From the NCBI RefSeq assembly GCF_030068615.1, contig NZ_JASJOC010000003.1:124001-188000 (forward strand): a stretch of DNA of 64,000 nt, in the 5' to 3' direction. The stretch comes from Halostagnicola sp. A-GB9-2. GTDB taxonomy: Archaea > Halobacteriota > Halobacteria > Halobacteriales > Natrialbaceae. The notes beneath the pieces were generated by a model. The model did no database searches. It had not been told where the DNA came from and saw only the letters and a list, made by a program, of their open reading frames with translations. A program made the position numbers and the translations under genes. This document shows positions 44,922-54,129 of this stretch, piece after piece. Position 1 is the stretch's first letter. Every line of letters starts with the position of its first letter.

Positions 44922-46661
44922 CTATGCCTCGTCGGTCACGTACCGACCGCGTCCCTCGACGTCCCGCAGGCGCTCGAGGACCCGTTTTTCGCCCGCTTCG
45001 CGGTACCCGTTCCGGAGCGCCTCGCGGAGTGGTTCGGGGTCGTTTGCGGTTCCGACGAGGCTCTGATCGAAGACGTGGATATCCATCGCGTAGTCCTCGA
45101 CGTGGTCGGTGTGGTAGCCGAGGCCGAAGTCGATGAGGGTGGTGCGGTCAGCGTCGTCGCCGTCGCTCCCGACTCTGACGTTTCGCGTCGTCGGATCGCC
45201 GTGGACGAACCCTGCTCGATGGAGCACCGCGAGGTGGCGGCCCACGTCGCGAACGCGTTCGGGGGTCAATGACTCTCGAAGGTCCGTCTCGCCGACGTAC
45301 TCGAACTCGAGCGTTGCTTCCGTGGTATCGATATCGGTGAGAACGGGCGTCGGAACCCCCTCGCGTCGAGCCAGGTTCGTCAGTCTCGCCTCGATCCGCG
45401 TCCGCTCGCGGCGCAGTCGTTCGTCGAGTTCCGGATGGCGATATGACTTCGACCGCCGGTTCTTGGTCACGCGGCCGAGTTTTCCTCGCTCCGGTTCGAG
45501 CGTGACGAGCGCCTCGGCACCGCGAACGTCGTCGGTGTCGCTCTCGAGGGCGTCGCTTCGGTCCGACCTCCCGCGCCAGGTGATTGGCACCTGATCGGGC
45601 CGGAAGTCCGGATCGACGTGGGAGTCCTCGAGTTCAAGCGTATCGCCCGCTTCGTACATTTTCGCGCCGAGGACGGCGATCATGCCGGCGTTGTCCCGCA
45701 GGAATCGCGGGTCGGGCGCGTGGAAGTCGGCTCCGCGCTGCTCGCACATCTCCTCTAACATCTCCCGCAGGCGCGCGTTCTGGCCGACGCCGCCGCCGAG
45801 GACGAGTTCGTCACTGCCAGTCAGCGAGAGTGCGCGCTCGGCGACCTCGGTGAGCATCGCGAAGATGTTCTCCTGCAGGGAGTAGCAGATGTCCTCGACG
45901 GCGACTCCGTCGTCGTGGCGCTGTTTCGCCGCGCTCATGATCCCCGAAAAGGAGAAGTCCATCCCCTTGACGACGTAGGGAAGATCGACGTACTCGCCGT
46001 CTTTGGCCGCGGCCTCAACCTTGGGTCCGCCGGGATGGCTCCAGCCGACGTGTCTGGTGAACTTGTCGATGGCGTTGCCGACGCCCGTATCCATTGTCTC
46101 CCCGAGAACGCGATACCGTCCGTTTCGGTAGGCCAGCAGGTGGGCGTTCGCGCCGCTGGCATTCAGGCAAACGGGCGAGTCGAATCCGGAGGTGTGTCTG
46201 CCGATTTCGAGGTGGGCGACCATGTGATTGACCCCGATCAACGGCACCTCAAGTGTCTGGCTGAGCGCGCGGGCCGCGGTTCCTACGATGCGGAGACAGG
46301 GGCCGAGCCCGGGGCCTCGCGCGAAGGCGACGGCATCGACGGGTGGGCCATCCGTTTCTCTTGTTCCCCCGTCAGACCGCTCCTGTGTGCGTTCTTGGCG
46401 TTCTCGAGCGTGCTCGAGGGCCGTCTCGACCACGCGCGGAATCGCCTCGTGCATGTGTTCTGCGGCTTCTCGAGGGTGGATGCCGCCGCTTTCGGGTTCG
46501 TACGCGTCGCTTTCGATAAAGATGGCGTCGGAAGCGCTCGCCTCGCCGACGGCCGCACGACTCGTCGGTTCAGCCTTCGAAGAAATGTCCGCGTCGGCGT
46601 CGGAATCGTAGACGGCCGCGCTGGCCGCCCAGGCGGTGCCCTCGATTCCGAGGATTCGCAT
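44922..46661 (-). CDS. kae1: Kae1-Bud32 fusion (KEOPS complex)
   Basis: A 579-residue fusion that helps make threonylcarbamoyladenosine at position 37 of tRNAs. Residues 1-360 are Kae1 (LGIEGTAWAASAAVYD start; NHMVAHLEIGRH holds the two iron-binding His; VLGGGVGQNARLREML is the nucleotide site). Residues 390-579 are the Bud32 kinase (EPERGKLGRVTKNRRSKSYRHPELD, then VHGDPTTRNVRV and LIDFGLGYHTDHVEDYAMDI). It is the last gene of the rps24e-rps27ae unit, 3 bases after rps27ae, linking ribosomes to tRNA modification. Confidence 0.94.
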   Translation of the reverse strand: MRILGIEGTAWAASAAVYDSDADADISSKAEPTSRAAVGEASASDAIFIESDAYEPESGGIHPREAAEHMHEAIPRVVETALEHARERQERTQERSDGGTRETDGPPVDAVAFARGPGLGPCLRIVGTAARALSQTLEVPLIGVNHMVAHLEIGRHTSGFDSPVCLNASGANAHLLAYRNGRYRVLGETMDTGVGNAIDKFTRHVGWSHPGGPKVEAAAKDGEYVDLPYVVKGMDFSFSGIMSAAKQRHDDGVAVEDICYSLQENIFAMLTEVAERALSLTGSDELVLGGGVGQNARLREMLEEMCEQRGADFHAPDPRFLRDNAGMIAVLGAKMYEAGDTLELEDSHVDPDFRPDQVPITWRGRSDRSDALESDTDDVRGAEALVTLEPERGKLGRVTKNRRSKSYRHPELDERLRRERTRIEARLTNLARREGVPTPVLTDIDTTEATLEFEYVGETDLRESLTPERVRDVGRHLAVLHRAGFVHGDPTTRNVRVGSDGDDADRTTLIDFGLGYHTDHVEDYAMDIHVFDQSLVGTANDPEPLREALRNGYREAGEKRVLERLRDVEGRGRYVTDEA

Positions 46662-46664
46662 TCG

Positions 46665-46799
46665 TTATTCCCACTCGGTGTAGCCGCACTTGCCGCAGTG
46701 CTGGCGGTCACCGTGGTCGGCGAGATAGGTGTCGCCACAGCGCGGGCAGTTCTCGCGGTCTGGGGTACCGTCGTCGTTGTAGACTTCGTGTCGAGCCAT
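46665..46799 (-). CDS. rps27ae: 30S ribosomal protein S27ae
   Basis: A 44-residue zinc-ribbon ribosomal protein. The four cysteines are in CPRCG and CGKCG, with [12 protein letters not shown] at the N-terminus. The length is typical for archaea, which lack the ubiquitin fusion found in eukaryotes. It follows rps24e by one base. Confidence 0.92.
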   Translation of the reverse strand: MARHEVYNDDGTPDRENCPRCGDTYLADHGDRQHCGKCGYTEWE

Positions 46800-46800
46800 C

Positions 46801-47127
46801 TTATGCCTCCTCCGCTTCCGCTTCGGCGGTTTCCTCGTCCTCTGCATCGGCGACGATCTTATTGCGCTCGAGCATGTGGTCCTGTTCGACGTCTCGAGCG
46901 AAGTCCGCGGTTTCGTAGACTTTCGCCTGTCCGACGGTCTTTCGCATCCCGAACTTGGTGTCGAGTTTGCGGATGACGACTTCGCCGGCCTCTTTGTTCA
47001 GTTTCGCTGCGAGACTGTCACGGACCTGAAGACGAGACGGCGTGGCCTCGTCGTGGGTCAATTCGAACGTGACGTCCGTTCGGTGCAACATGGGGTTCTC
47101 CGTTTCGGAGATGATGTCGACGTCCAT
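46801..47127 (-). CDS. rps24e: 30S ribosomal protein S24e
   Basis: A 108-residue archaeal small-subunit protein. Marks include [23 protein letters not shown], then [19 protein letters not shown] and [22 protein letters not shown]. The C-terminus is an acidic haloarchaeal tail. First gene of the unit rps24e-rps27ae-kae1, with a tandem repeat of 25 bases upstream at 47208-47257. Confidence 0.93.
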   Translation of the reverse strand: MDVDIISETENPMLHRTDVTFELTHDEATPSRLQVRDSLAAKLNKEAGEVVIRKLDTKFGMRKTVGQAKVYETADFARDVEQDHMLERNKIVADAEDEETAEAEAEEA

Positions 47128-47207
47128 GATATCACTCAGTTACTCTATTATCCCCGTGTAGCGCCTAAAAGGATTTCGAAGCGGGGGACGAGACGGGTGG
47201 GTCCCTT

Positions 47208-47257
47208 CTCTCGCGGGTTTTCGTGGTGACTGCTCTTGCGGGTTTTCTCCGTGACTG
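47208..47257. repeat. tandem duplication, 25-base unit
   Basis: CTCTCGCGGGTTTTCGTGGT at 47208 and CTCTTGCGGGTTTTCTCCGT at 47233 head two 25-base units that differ at four of 25 positions. They lie in the gap before rps24e, 46 bases from the end of the beta-propeller gene. Confidence 0.65.
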
Positions 47258-47302
47258 GTTCGTTCCGGTCGCCAGCCATGTCCTAACCGGCTGCGCTCTA
47301 GC

Positions 47303-48400
47303 TTACCGGACGACCAGTCCCCGCGGAGCCTGTGTCTCGAGTTCGTCCGGCCACTCGAGGCCGACCCGTTCCCACGAGTCGCCGAAATCGCGGCTCGCGA
47401 ACAGTCCTCGGTTGTTGACGCCGTAAACGACGCCCGGCTCCCCGGTCGTCGCGAAGACGGTTCGAACAACCCCGTCGCCTGTGGGAAGCCCGCGGCCATT
47501 GAGTCGTTCCCACGGCGTTCCGTTCCGTTTTCGGTAGACGTGAGCGTCGGCTCGATGTGCGGTGTGGGCCGTCGTCGCGCCGCTCGCACTCGAGACGAGC
47601 ACCGAATCTGGATCGCCGGGGTCGACGGCCAGTCCCCAGCAGTAGCGGTGCTCGAGGCCCTCCTGCGGTTGGGACCACGACTGGCCGCCCTCGTCGCTCT
47701 CGGCGTAGCCGTCGCCCGAGGCGGTGTAGACGCGACCCTCCGCGTCGGCGTGGACTGCCAGGGTGTGGTTGTCCCGTCTCGAGCCCTCGGGCCGTTCGTG
47801 CCACGTTTCCCCGCCATCGGTACTGAAGACGAACGCCCCGGCTTCGATCCCGACGTAGATTCGATCGGGGTCGAACGGATCGACCTCGAGCCAGCGGGCG
47901 TGGTGGGTGCTCGGCCGCGGCGGGAAGAACCACTGCGGCTCGGACGGAAGGTCGTCGACGCCCTCGAGTTCCGTCCAGGTATCGCCGCCGTCTGCTGACC
48001 GGTAGACGCGGCTGGGTTCCGTTCCCGCGTAGAGCACGTCCGAGTCGTGGGGACTGATCGCCAGCGACATGACGGCCTCGTCGCCGTCGTACGCGTCGAC
48101 GCCGTCGCTACTCTCGGTTCCTCCGAGTTCTGGTTCGCTCCCGTCGTGTCTCACGAATCCGGTCTCGAGGCGAACGAATGTCTCGCCGCCATCCGTACTC
48201 CGAAAGAGCCCGTTTTCGAAGGTTCCGACGAAGACACGGTCGGGTGCGTCGGGAGAAGCGGCCACGCACTCGAGGTCGTAGTCCTCGAGGCGCTCGGTCA
48301 CGCGCCACCCTCCCTCTTCGGTTCCGTCGGGTCCGCTACCGTCGTCGTCCCGTTCGCAGACGAGCAGTCGATCTCGCATCGCGGCGTACGCTCGAGTCAT
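47303..48400 (-). CDS. BNR/Asp-box beta-propeller protein
   Basis: A 365-residue protein with at least five Asp-box repeats: RSTDGGETF, RSADGGDTW, STDGGETW, SDEGGQSW and SRDFGDSW. These close the blades of a sialidase-like beta-propeller. No signal peptide is seen, so the location is unclear. Archaeal members are usually labelled glycosyl hydrolase or WD40/YVTN-type, but no catalytic set can be assigned. The ATG at 48400 is preferred over one at 48457 because the propeller begins at once. Confidence 0.8.
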   Translation of the reverse strand: MTRAYAAMRDRLLVCERDDDGSGPDGTEEGGWRVTERLEDYDLECVAASPDAPDRVFVGTFENGLFRSTDGGETFVRLETGFVRHDGSEPELGGTESSDGVDAYDGDEAVMSLAISPHDSDVLYAGTEPSRVYRSADGGDTWTELEGVDDLPSEPQWFFPPRPSTHHARWLEVDPFDPDRIYVGIEAGAFVFSTDGGETWHERPEGSRRDNHTLAVHADAEGRVYTASGDGYAESDEGGQSWSQPQEGLEHRYCWGLAVDPGDPDSVLVSSASGATTAHTAHRADAHVYRKRNGTPWERLNGRGLPTGDGVVRTVFATTGEPGVVYGVNNRGLFASRDFGDSWERVGLEWPDELETQAPRGLVVR

Positions 48401-48508
48401 GCCCGCCCTTACGGCGGCGACCGTGAGAAGTGTTCGGCTCTCGAGTTGTCGCTCCATTCGCGCCGAATTCGTCAGCGGCCACGTCGAACTCCTCGGCTTC
48501 CGGGGGAG

Positions 48509-49213
48509 TCACCGCGACGATCCCGTCGCGCGAACGGTTTCTCGCCTCGAACCACTCCCGGCGACGATCGTGGACATGAGCCTCGCTTCGATCCGACGAA
48601 GGTGTTGCCCGACGGTACCCGGCGAACAATCGAGCTGGGCGGCGATATCCTCGTAGGTCACCTGCCGCGGCTCCTCGTAGTACCCCGCTTCGACGGCGAG
48701 ACGCAACACTTCTCGCTGGCGATCCGTGAGATCGGCGAACGCCCGCCGGTCGGCGGGTTCGTAGCTCCCGAGGCGCTCGATTTGGACATCGATCGTCGAG
48801 CGTGTCTCCTCGATCAGTCCCCGCAGTTCCTCCTCGGGGCCGACTTCGGAGACGCGAAGCCACCGGTTTTCGGGTCCCGTGTACTCGAGTGGGTAGTCCA
48901 ACAACACGGCGTACCGCCGGTGGATGTCGAGCAACTGCCGCGTGAGATCGCTCGGCTCGTAGTGAAGCTGGAGGATTGTACTGGTGTCAACCCTCGTGAG
49001 TTGGAAATCGATGACGCTTGAGCCGCCCTCCTCGAGGTAGCGCCGGACGTCTCTCTGATCGCCGCGAAGTTCCTTTCGCATGATGACGGTCTCGTCGGTG
49101 AGCCGGTCGATATCCTGGATGGTCTCGAACGTGACTCCGTGCTCACGGAGGCGCTCTTCTCCCCGATCGAAGTGTCCATGTTGCGGCTTGAGAACGTATG
49201 TCACATATCGCAT
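48509..49213 (-). CDS. Bat-type helix-turn-helix regulator 3
   Basis: A 234-residue regulator with LTDRQREVLRLAVEAGYYEEPRQVTYEDIAAQLDCSPGTVGQHLRRIE at residues 165-212. The N-terminal domain (RYVTYVLKPQHGHFDRGEERL) is of a different type from regulators 1 and 2. A TATA-like GTTAAAATAG is about 15-24 bases before its ATG. It lies 108 bases upstream of the propeller gene on the same strand and may control it. Confidence 0.85.
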   Translation of the reverse strand: MRYVTYVLKPQHGHFDRGEERLREHGVTFETIQDIDRLTDETVIMRKELRGDQRDVRRYLEEGGSSVIDFQLTRVDTSTILQLHYEPSDLTRQLLDIHRRYAVLLDYPLEYTGPENRWLRVSEVGPEEELRGLIEETRSTIDVQIERLGSYEPADRRAFADLTDRQREVLRLAVEAGYYEEPRQVTYEDIAAQLDCSPGTVGQHLRRIEARLMSTIVAGSGSRRETVRATGSSR

Positions 49214-49456
49214 GAGGGTGGCGTACTATTTTAACGATAATAACCATTACGAATCGCCATTGAGCAAAACGGTCTTGGCCGGTAACAAACTCTTCTCGTC
49301 TCTTCTCGGACGAATTTTCGGCCAGTCGAAATGGGGTCTCCCGTCCGTCTTTTCGGCTCGAGTAGCCTCGCGAAAAGAAACACCGACTCAGTCCGCGAAT
49401 CTCAGGCACTCAGCGCGAGTTCCATGGGTCACCCGACCCGTGGTCGTCTCCTCGAT

Positions 49457-52414
49457 TCAGTCGTCGTCCGTCGGTGCCGTAACGGGATCGACGCGTTCGC
49501 CGCGAGGCCCCTCGAGGTCGACGGCCGGCAACAGGTCCCGAAGATACCGCCCCGTGTGTGAGGCCTCGAGTCGAGCGATCTCTTCTGGTGTCCCCGTCGC
49601 GACGATCTCGCCGCCGTTCTCGCCGCCTTCGGGGCCGAGGTCGATGACGTGGTCGGCGTTTTTCACGAGATCGAGTTCGTGCTCGATGACGGCGATCGTG
49701 TTGCCGTTGTCGGTCAAGCGGTGAAGCACGTCGATCAGCTTCCGTTCGTCCTCCGAGTGAAGGCCGGTCGTGGGCTCGTCGAGCAGGTATAGCGTCTCGC
49801 CGGAATCTTTCTTGCCGAGTTCTTCGGCGAGTTTGATCCGCTGGGCTTCCCCGCCAGAGAGGGTCGTCGAGGGCTGGCCGAGTTTCATGTAATCCAGTCC
49901 GACGTCTTTCAGCAATTTGAGCCGACGACGGATCTGGCTCGAGGACTCGAAGAACTCGTGGGCCTCCTCGACGGACATCTCGAGGACATCGGCGATCGTC
50001 TTGTCCTTGTAGGTAACGTCGAGCGTGGCGTCGTTGTACCGTGCTCCGCCACACTCCTCGCAGGGGACGTAGACGTCCGAGAGGAAGTTCATCTCGATCT
50101 TGACCGTTCCCTGGCCGCCACACTCCTCACAGCGGCCGCCCTTGACATTAAAAGAGAATCGCCCCTTCTCGTAGCCGCGCTGTTTCGAGAGTTTGGTCTC
50201 GGCGAACAGCTTGCGGACGTAGTCGAAGACGTTCGTGTAGGTCGCCGGATTCGACCGCGGCGTCCGACCGATCGGCGACTGGTCGATCAGGCGCACGGTT
50301 TCGATCTCGTCGAGCCCCTCGAGCGAGTCGTGCTCGCCCGGGATAACGCTCGTGTTGTCGTTCATCTGTCGGGCGAGTCCCTTGTACAACACGTCGTGCA
50401 TGAGCGTCGACTTGCCGGACCCTGAGACGCCCGTGATCGCGGTGAAACAGCCGAGCGGAATATCCACGTCGAGGTCATCGAGGTTGTGCTGGCGTGCTCC
50501 CAAAATAGTCAGCGCACCCTCGGGATCGCGTCGCTCTTCGGGAACGGGGATCGCCCTCCGTCCGGAGAGGTAGTCGCCGGTGATCGACTCCTCGCAGTCT
50601 TTGAGTTCGTCGACGGTGCCGTTGACGACGACCTCGCCGCCGCGTTTGCCCGGACCGGGACCCATGTCGATCACGTTGTCGGCCCGGCGCATCGTCTCCT
50701 CGTCGTGTTCGACGACGATCAGGGTGTTTCCGAGGTCCCGAAGCTCCTCTAAGGTATCGAGCAGTCGGTCGTTGTCCCGCTGGTGGAGCCCGATGGAGGG
50801 TTCGTCGAGGACGTAGAGCACGCCCACCAGCCCCGAGCCGATCTGGGTCGCCAGTCGAATCCGCTGGTTCTCTCCGCCGGAAAGCGTCGAGGCCTCTCGA
50901 TCGAGCGTGAGGTACTCGAGGCCGACCTCGCACATGAATCCGAGCCGAGCGCGAATCTCTTTTAAAATCTCCTCGGCGATGACCTTCTCGCGTTCGGAGA
51001 GGTCGGCTTCCATCGAGTCGAAGTGGCCGAGCGCGTCGCCGATACTCGCAGCGTTGATGTCGGTGATCGCCGTGTCGTCGACCAGGACCGCTCGAGAGGC
51101 CGGCTTGAGACGCGTTCCGTCACAGGCCGGACACTCGGTGACGCTCATGTAGTCCTCGATGTGCTCTCGAGTCGAGTCGGAGTCGGTCTCGATGTATCGG
51201 CGGTCGAGGTTCGGGATCACGCCTTCGAATCGCTTTTTCTTGCGCCGGGTGCCGTTTTTCGTTTGACGCTTGAACAGCACCTGACCGTCGGTGCCGTAGA
51301 GAAACGCTTGCCGGACGTCTTCGTCGAGTTCTTCGAACGGCGTCGAGAGCGAGACGTCGAAGTGCTCGGAGACGGCGTCGAGTCTGGTCTGGTAGTACGA
51401 GCGGTTGTAGCTCCAGGGTTCGAAGACGTTTTTCAGGATCTTTGTCTCGTCCTGGACCACGAGATCCTCGTCGACCTCCTTGGCCTCGCCGAGGCCCTCG
51501 CACTCCGGACAAGCGCCGTGGGGCGAGTTAAACGAGAAGCTCCGCGTCTCGATTTCGGGAACGTCGATCCCGCAGTGGGTACACGCCAGGTCCTTCGAGA
51601 ACTCGACGACCAGTCGGTCGTCGTCGCCGGCCTCGTCGCCGAGCGCGCCGGTCGAGCGCGATTCGGAACCGAGTTCGACGTCTTCGGGCGCGTCCGGTAG
51701 GATCACCTTCATGACGCCGTCGGCCTCCTCGAGCGCCGTTTCGACGCTGTCGATGATCCGCGGCCGGTTTTCCGTCGAGACCGAAATTCGGTCGACGATC
51801 ACGTCGACCGTGTGATCGAAGTTCTCGTCGAGGTCCGGGTTCTCGAGGCTGAGATCGTGTTCCTCGCCGTCGACTTCGACGCGGGCGTACCCCTCAGAGA
51901 CCAGTTCGTCGAATAAGTCCTCGAAGGCACCCTTCTGGTCGCGCACAACGGGTGCCGCGAGCTTCACCTTCGTTCCTTCGGGAAGCTCGAGGATGCGTTC
52001 GACCATGTTCTGGGCGCTCTGTTCGCCGACTTCGCGCCCACATTCGGGACAGTGTGGCGTGCCCACGCGGGCATACAGCAGTCGGAGATAGTCGTGCAGT
52101 TCCGTGACCGTCCCGACCGTCGAACGGGGGTTGTTCGCCGCGTTCTTCTGATCGATCGAAATCGCCGGGGAGAGCCCTTCGACGGTCTCGACCTGTGGTT
52201 TGTCCATCTGCCCGAGGAAGTTTCGGGCGTACGCCGAGAGGCTCTCGATATATCGGCGCTGGCCTTCGGCGTAGACGGTTTCGAACGCTAGCGAGGATTT
52301 GCCCGACCCCGAAAGGCCGGTGACGACGGTAAACGACTCGCGGGGAATCGAGACGTCGAGGTCCTTGAGGTTGTGTTCCTCTGCACCCCGCACCTCGATG
52401 TACTCTTTGCTCAT
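49457..52414 (-). CDS. uvrA: excinuclease ABC subunit A
   Basis: The damage-sensing ATPase of nucleotide excision repair. The 985-residue protein has two ATP-binding cassettes: GLSGSGKSSLAFETVYAEGQ and GVSGSGKSTLMHDV as Walker A loops, and LSGGENQRIRLATQIGS and LSGGEAQRIKLAEELGK as signatures. Zinc sites are CTHCG...CPECEG and CEECGGQG...CEECGG. ADDNVIDMGPG and the rest are typical. It is one of the few archaeal groups with bacterial-type UvrABC; uvrB and uvrC are not in this window. Confidence 0.95.
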   Translation of the reverse strand: MSKEYIEVRGAEEHNLKDLDVSIPRESFTVVTGLSGSGKSSLAFETVYAEGQRRYIESLSAYARNFLGQMDKPQVETVEGLSPAISIDQKNAANNPRSTVGTVTELHDYLRLLYARVGTPHCPECGREVGEQSAQNMVERILELPEGTKVKLAAPVVRDQKGAFEDLFDELVSEGYARVEVDGEEHDLSLENPDLDENFDHTVDVIVDRISVSTENRPRIIDSVETALEEADGVMKVILPDAPEDVELGSESRSTGALGDEAGDDDRLVVEFSKDLACTHCGIDVPEIETRSFSFNSPHGACPECEGLGEAKEVDEDLVVQDETKILKNVFEPWSYNRSYYQTRLDAVSEHFDVSLSTPFEELDEDVRQAFLYGTDGQVLFKRQTKNGTRRKKKRFEGVIPNLDRRYIETDSDSTREHIEDYMSVTECPACDGTRLKPASRAVLVDDTAITDINAASIGDALGHFDSMEADLSEREKVIAEEILKEIRARLGFMCEVGLEYLTLDREASTLSGGENQRIRLATQIGSGLVGVLYVLDEPSIGLHQRDNDRLLDTLEELRDLGNTLIVVEHDEETMRRADNVIDMGPGPGKRGGEVVVNGTVDELKDCEESITGDYLSGRRAIPVPEERRDPEGALTILGARQHNLDDLDVDIPLGCFTAITGVSGSGKSTLMHDVLYKGLARQMNDNTSVIPGEHDSLEGLDEIETVRLIDQSPIGRTPRSNPATYTNVFDYVRKLFAETKLSKQRGYEKGRFSFNVKGGRCEECGGQGTVKIEMNFLSDVYVPCEECGGARYNDATLDVTYKDKTIADVLEMSVEEAHEFFESSSQIRRRLKLLKDVGLDYMKLGQPSTTLSGGEAQRIKLAEELGKKDSGETLYLLDEPTTGLHSEDERKLIDVLHRLTDNGNTIAVIEHELDLVKNADHVIDLGPEGGENGGEIVATGTPEEIARLEASHTGRYLRDLLPAVDLEGPRGERVDPVTAPTDDD

Positions 52415-52573
52415 CTAGACGTTGGCAACCGCCCCAGAAATGAAGGGCTGTCGGTTACGATATCGCCCGGAGTGAAAGTGAACGTTGAACTGCAGTGTTG
52501 ACCGCCGCTGGCGCTATCAGGTAGTGGTATCAGCCGCTCTCAGCCGACTCGTTTCGCCGGCCTGCAAAACACG

Positions 52574-52774
52574 TTAGAACGTCGTCGGTTCCAGCAGTTC
52601 CTCGAGAAGAATCTCCTCGCAGACCGTCGGTACCTGCGGCCGAATCGCGGAATCGCTCGAGTCGACCGTGTGACCCGTTTCGATGTGATGTTCGAGCGCC
52701 TGTTCTTTCCGTTCTTGTGCGGTGTATCCGTCAGTTTCATGGACGGCCCACTCGCAGTTATGGCAGTACTTCAT
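52574..52774 (-). CDS. small putative zinc-finger protein
   Basis: A 66-residue protein starting MKYCHNCEWAVHETDG, with two Cys and then HHIETGH, so a C2H2-like zinc site is possible. It overlaps the end of the HalOD1 gene upstream by 17 bases on the same strand. The two are probably one transcript. Function unknown. Confidence 0.6.
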   Translation of the reverse strand: MKYCHNCEWAVHETDGYTAQERKEQALEHHIETGHTVDSSDSAIRPQVPTVCEEILLEELLEPTTF

Positions 52775-53060
52775 CGTGGTTGTTCTGGCGTTTATTGTCT
52801 TCTCTGACGTCGATTTCGATGCCCTCGTTGTTCTCGATAACTACCGTGTGGCCGCGATAGGCGAACGTAACTCGCCCGGTGCGCTGGTGGCCAGCGATCG
52901 TCGGATCGAACAGCGCATCCAGTGCACTGGTGTTGACCACATTGTGAAGCGGTGGCGAGACGTCGACCGGATCGATCCCCTCGTGAGCAGCGACCTCGTT
53001 GGCGATTTGGACTGACACCGAATCTTGCGGATTTGAATCCTGTGGAGGGTAGGTTACCAT
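52758..53060 (-). CDS. HalOD1 output-domain protein
   Basis: A 100-residue protein matching the haloarchaeal HalOD1 output domain: SVQIANEVAAHEGIDPVDVSPPLHNVVNTSALDALF, then TGRVTFAYRGHTVVIENN. HalOD1 often sits at the end of signal proteins, so this free-standing copy may be a partner in a signal chain. The ATG at 53060 is chosen. It overlaps the zinc-finger-like gene at its end. Confidence 0.8.
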   Translation of the reverse strand: MVTYPPQDSNPQDSVSVQIANEVAAHEGIDPVDVSPPLHNVVNTSALDALFDPTIAGHQRTGRVTFAYRGHTVVIENNEGIEIDVREDNKRQNNHDEVLP

Positions 53061-53184
53061 CATCAGAGTAAGGCCGTATAGACGTATAAGGGCTGTGAAC
53101 AATTCCATCTCGTTATACCAGCAGAGAAGATCAATTCTGGTCAGCGACCACTGTGAAAAAGGAGGTTGTAGCGGTCGAGACGTT

Positions 53185-53691
53185 CTACGATTCGTCTGAT
53201 TCATCTCTCAATATAGGGCCGAAGTGATTGAACGGTTGCGAGTACTCTTCTCGAAGCATTTCGGACATTTCGATCTCGAGTCCGAGTTCGTCTAACTCCT
53301 TTGCAACCACTTCGATACTCTTGGCGTCGAGACAAACGATTTCCACGTGGAGGTTTCGTTGTCCGGTGAGTAGCTCTCGGGTGTTGACAACCCCGTCGAT
53401 ATCGGTCGCCTGTTTGGCGAACTTCGTGCGTTCTGCGATCGGGGCCGTACAGACGAAGAGAATGTGGTGCGGAATTCCAGCTTCCTCGTAATTAATTTTT
53501 GGCTGATAATCCTGTAATACCTCTCGTTCTTTGAGCTGTCGAATCCGGTTTCCAACGGTGCTCGAGGACACGTCGATTTGTTCGGCGATATCCTCGTGGC
53601 TGAGGTTTGTTCGCATTTCCTCTTGCAAGAGGAAGAGAATCTTGCGGTCCGTGTCGTCGAGCTTCATGATGTCCAGTTCATCCCCTGCCAT
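53185..53691 (-). CDS. Lrp/AsnC-family regulator
   Basis: A 168-residue protein. The N-terminal HTH reads DDTDRKILFLLQEEMRTNLS, then EDIAEQIDVSSSTVGNRIRQLKE. The C-terminal half (about residues 80-140) resembles the ligand-sensing RAM domain (HILFVCTAPIAERTKFAKQATDIDGV). It is transcribed toward the HalOD1 gene with 124 bases between. An ATG at 53691 is used. The effector is unknown. Confidence 0.85.
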   Translation of the reverse strand: MAGDELDIMKLDDTDRKILFLLQEEMRTNLSHEDIAEQIDVSSSTVGNRIRQLKEREVLQDYQPKINYEEAGIPHHILFVCTAPIAERTKFAKQATDIDGVVNTRELLTGQRNLHVEIVCLDAKSIEVVAKELDELGLEIEMSEMLREEYSQPFNHFGPILRDESDES

Positions 53692-53785
53692 GTTGGTCGT
53701 TCCCTGGAATTCATGTGACGGTTGATCGTCGGTACTCCCGAGTAGCGGCGCGAACACCGGCAAGTCTCGTCGAAGACACCCGTAC

Positions 53786-54025
53786 TCAAATTTCCCCGCG
53801 GAGAACGATTTCCTCTCCTACCGACTCGAGCATATCCTCGGTTACGGTGTAATCCTCGCCGTCCGTGTCTTCCATTCCGATTTTCGAGAGCAGTTGCTCG
53901 AGCATGCTCGGATTCGGGTTGACGAACGCAGTGTCGTTCTCGACACTCGAGACGATTCCAAGCGTCTTGCCTTCGGCGTCGACGACTGTTTTGCCGACAT
54001 CGTCGTCGGTGAGCGGAGCGGCCAT
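53786..54025 (-). CDS. PRC-barrel-like small protein
   Basis: A 79-residue protein with the PRC-barrel pattern TDDDVGKTVVDAEGKTLGIVSSVENDTAFVNP followed by an acidic tail. Archaeal PRC-barrel proteins often act in stress or RNA/cell-division contexts. It is near the UspA and DUF2267 genes, so a stress role is inferred. Confidence 0.75.
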   Translation of the reverse strand: MAAPLTDDDVGKTVVDAEGKTLGIVSSVENDTAFVNPNPSMLEQLLSKIGMEDTDGEDYTVTEDMLESVGEEIVLRGEI

Positions 54026-54129
54026 ACCGGCTGTAACAAAACTATTCGGATAAGCCTAGACCCGTCGTATTCCAGCATCGTTTCAGCGCCGGATGGTGGA
54101 TTCGTCTCGAGAGGTCGCTGCGCTCAGTT

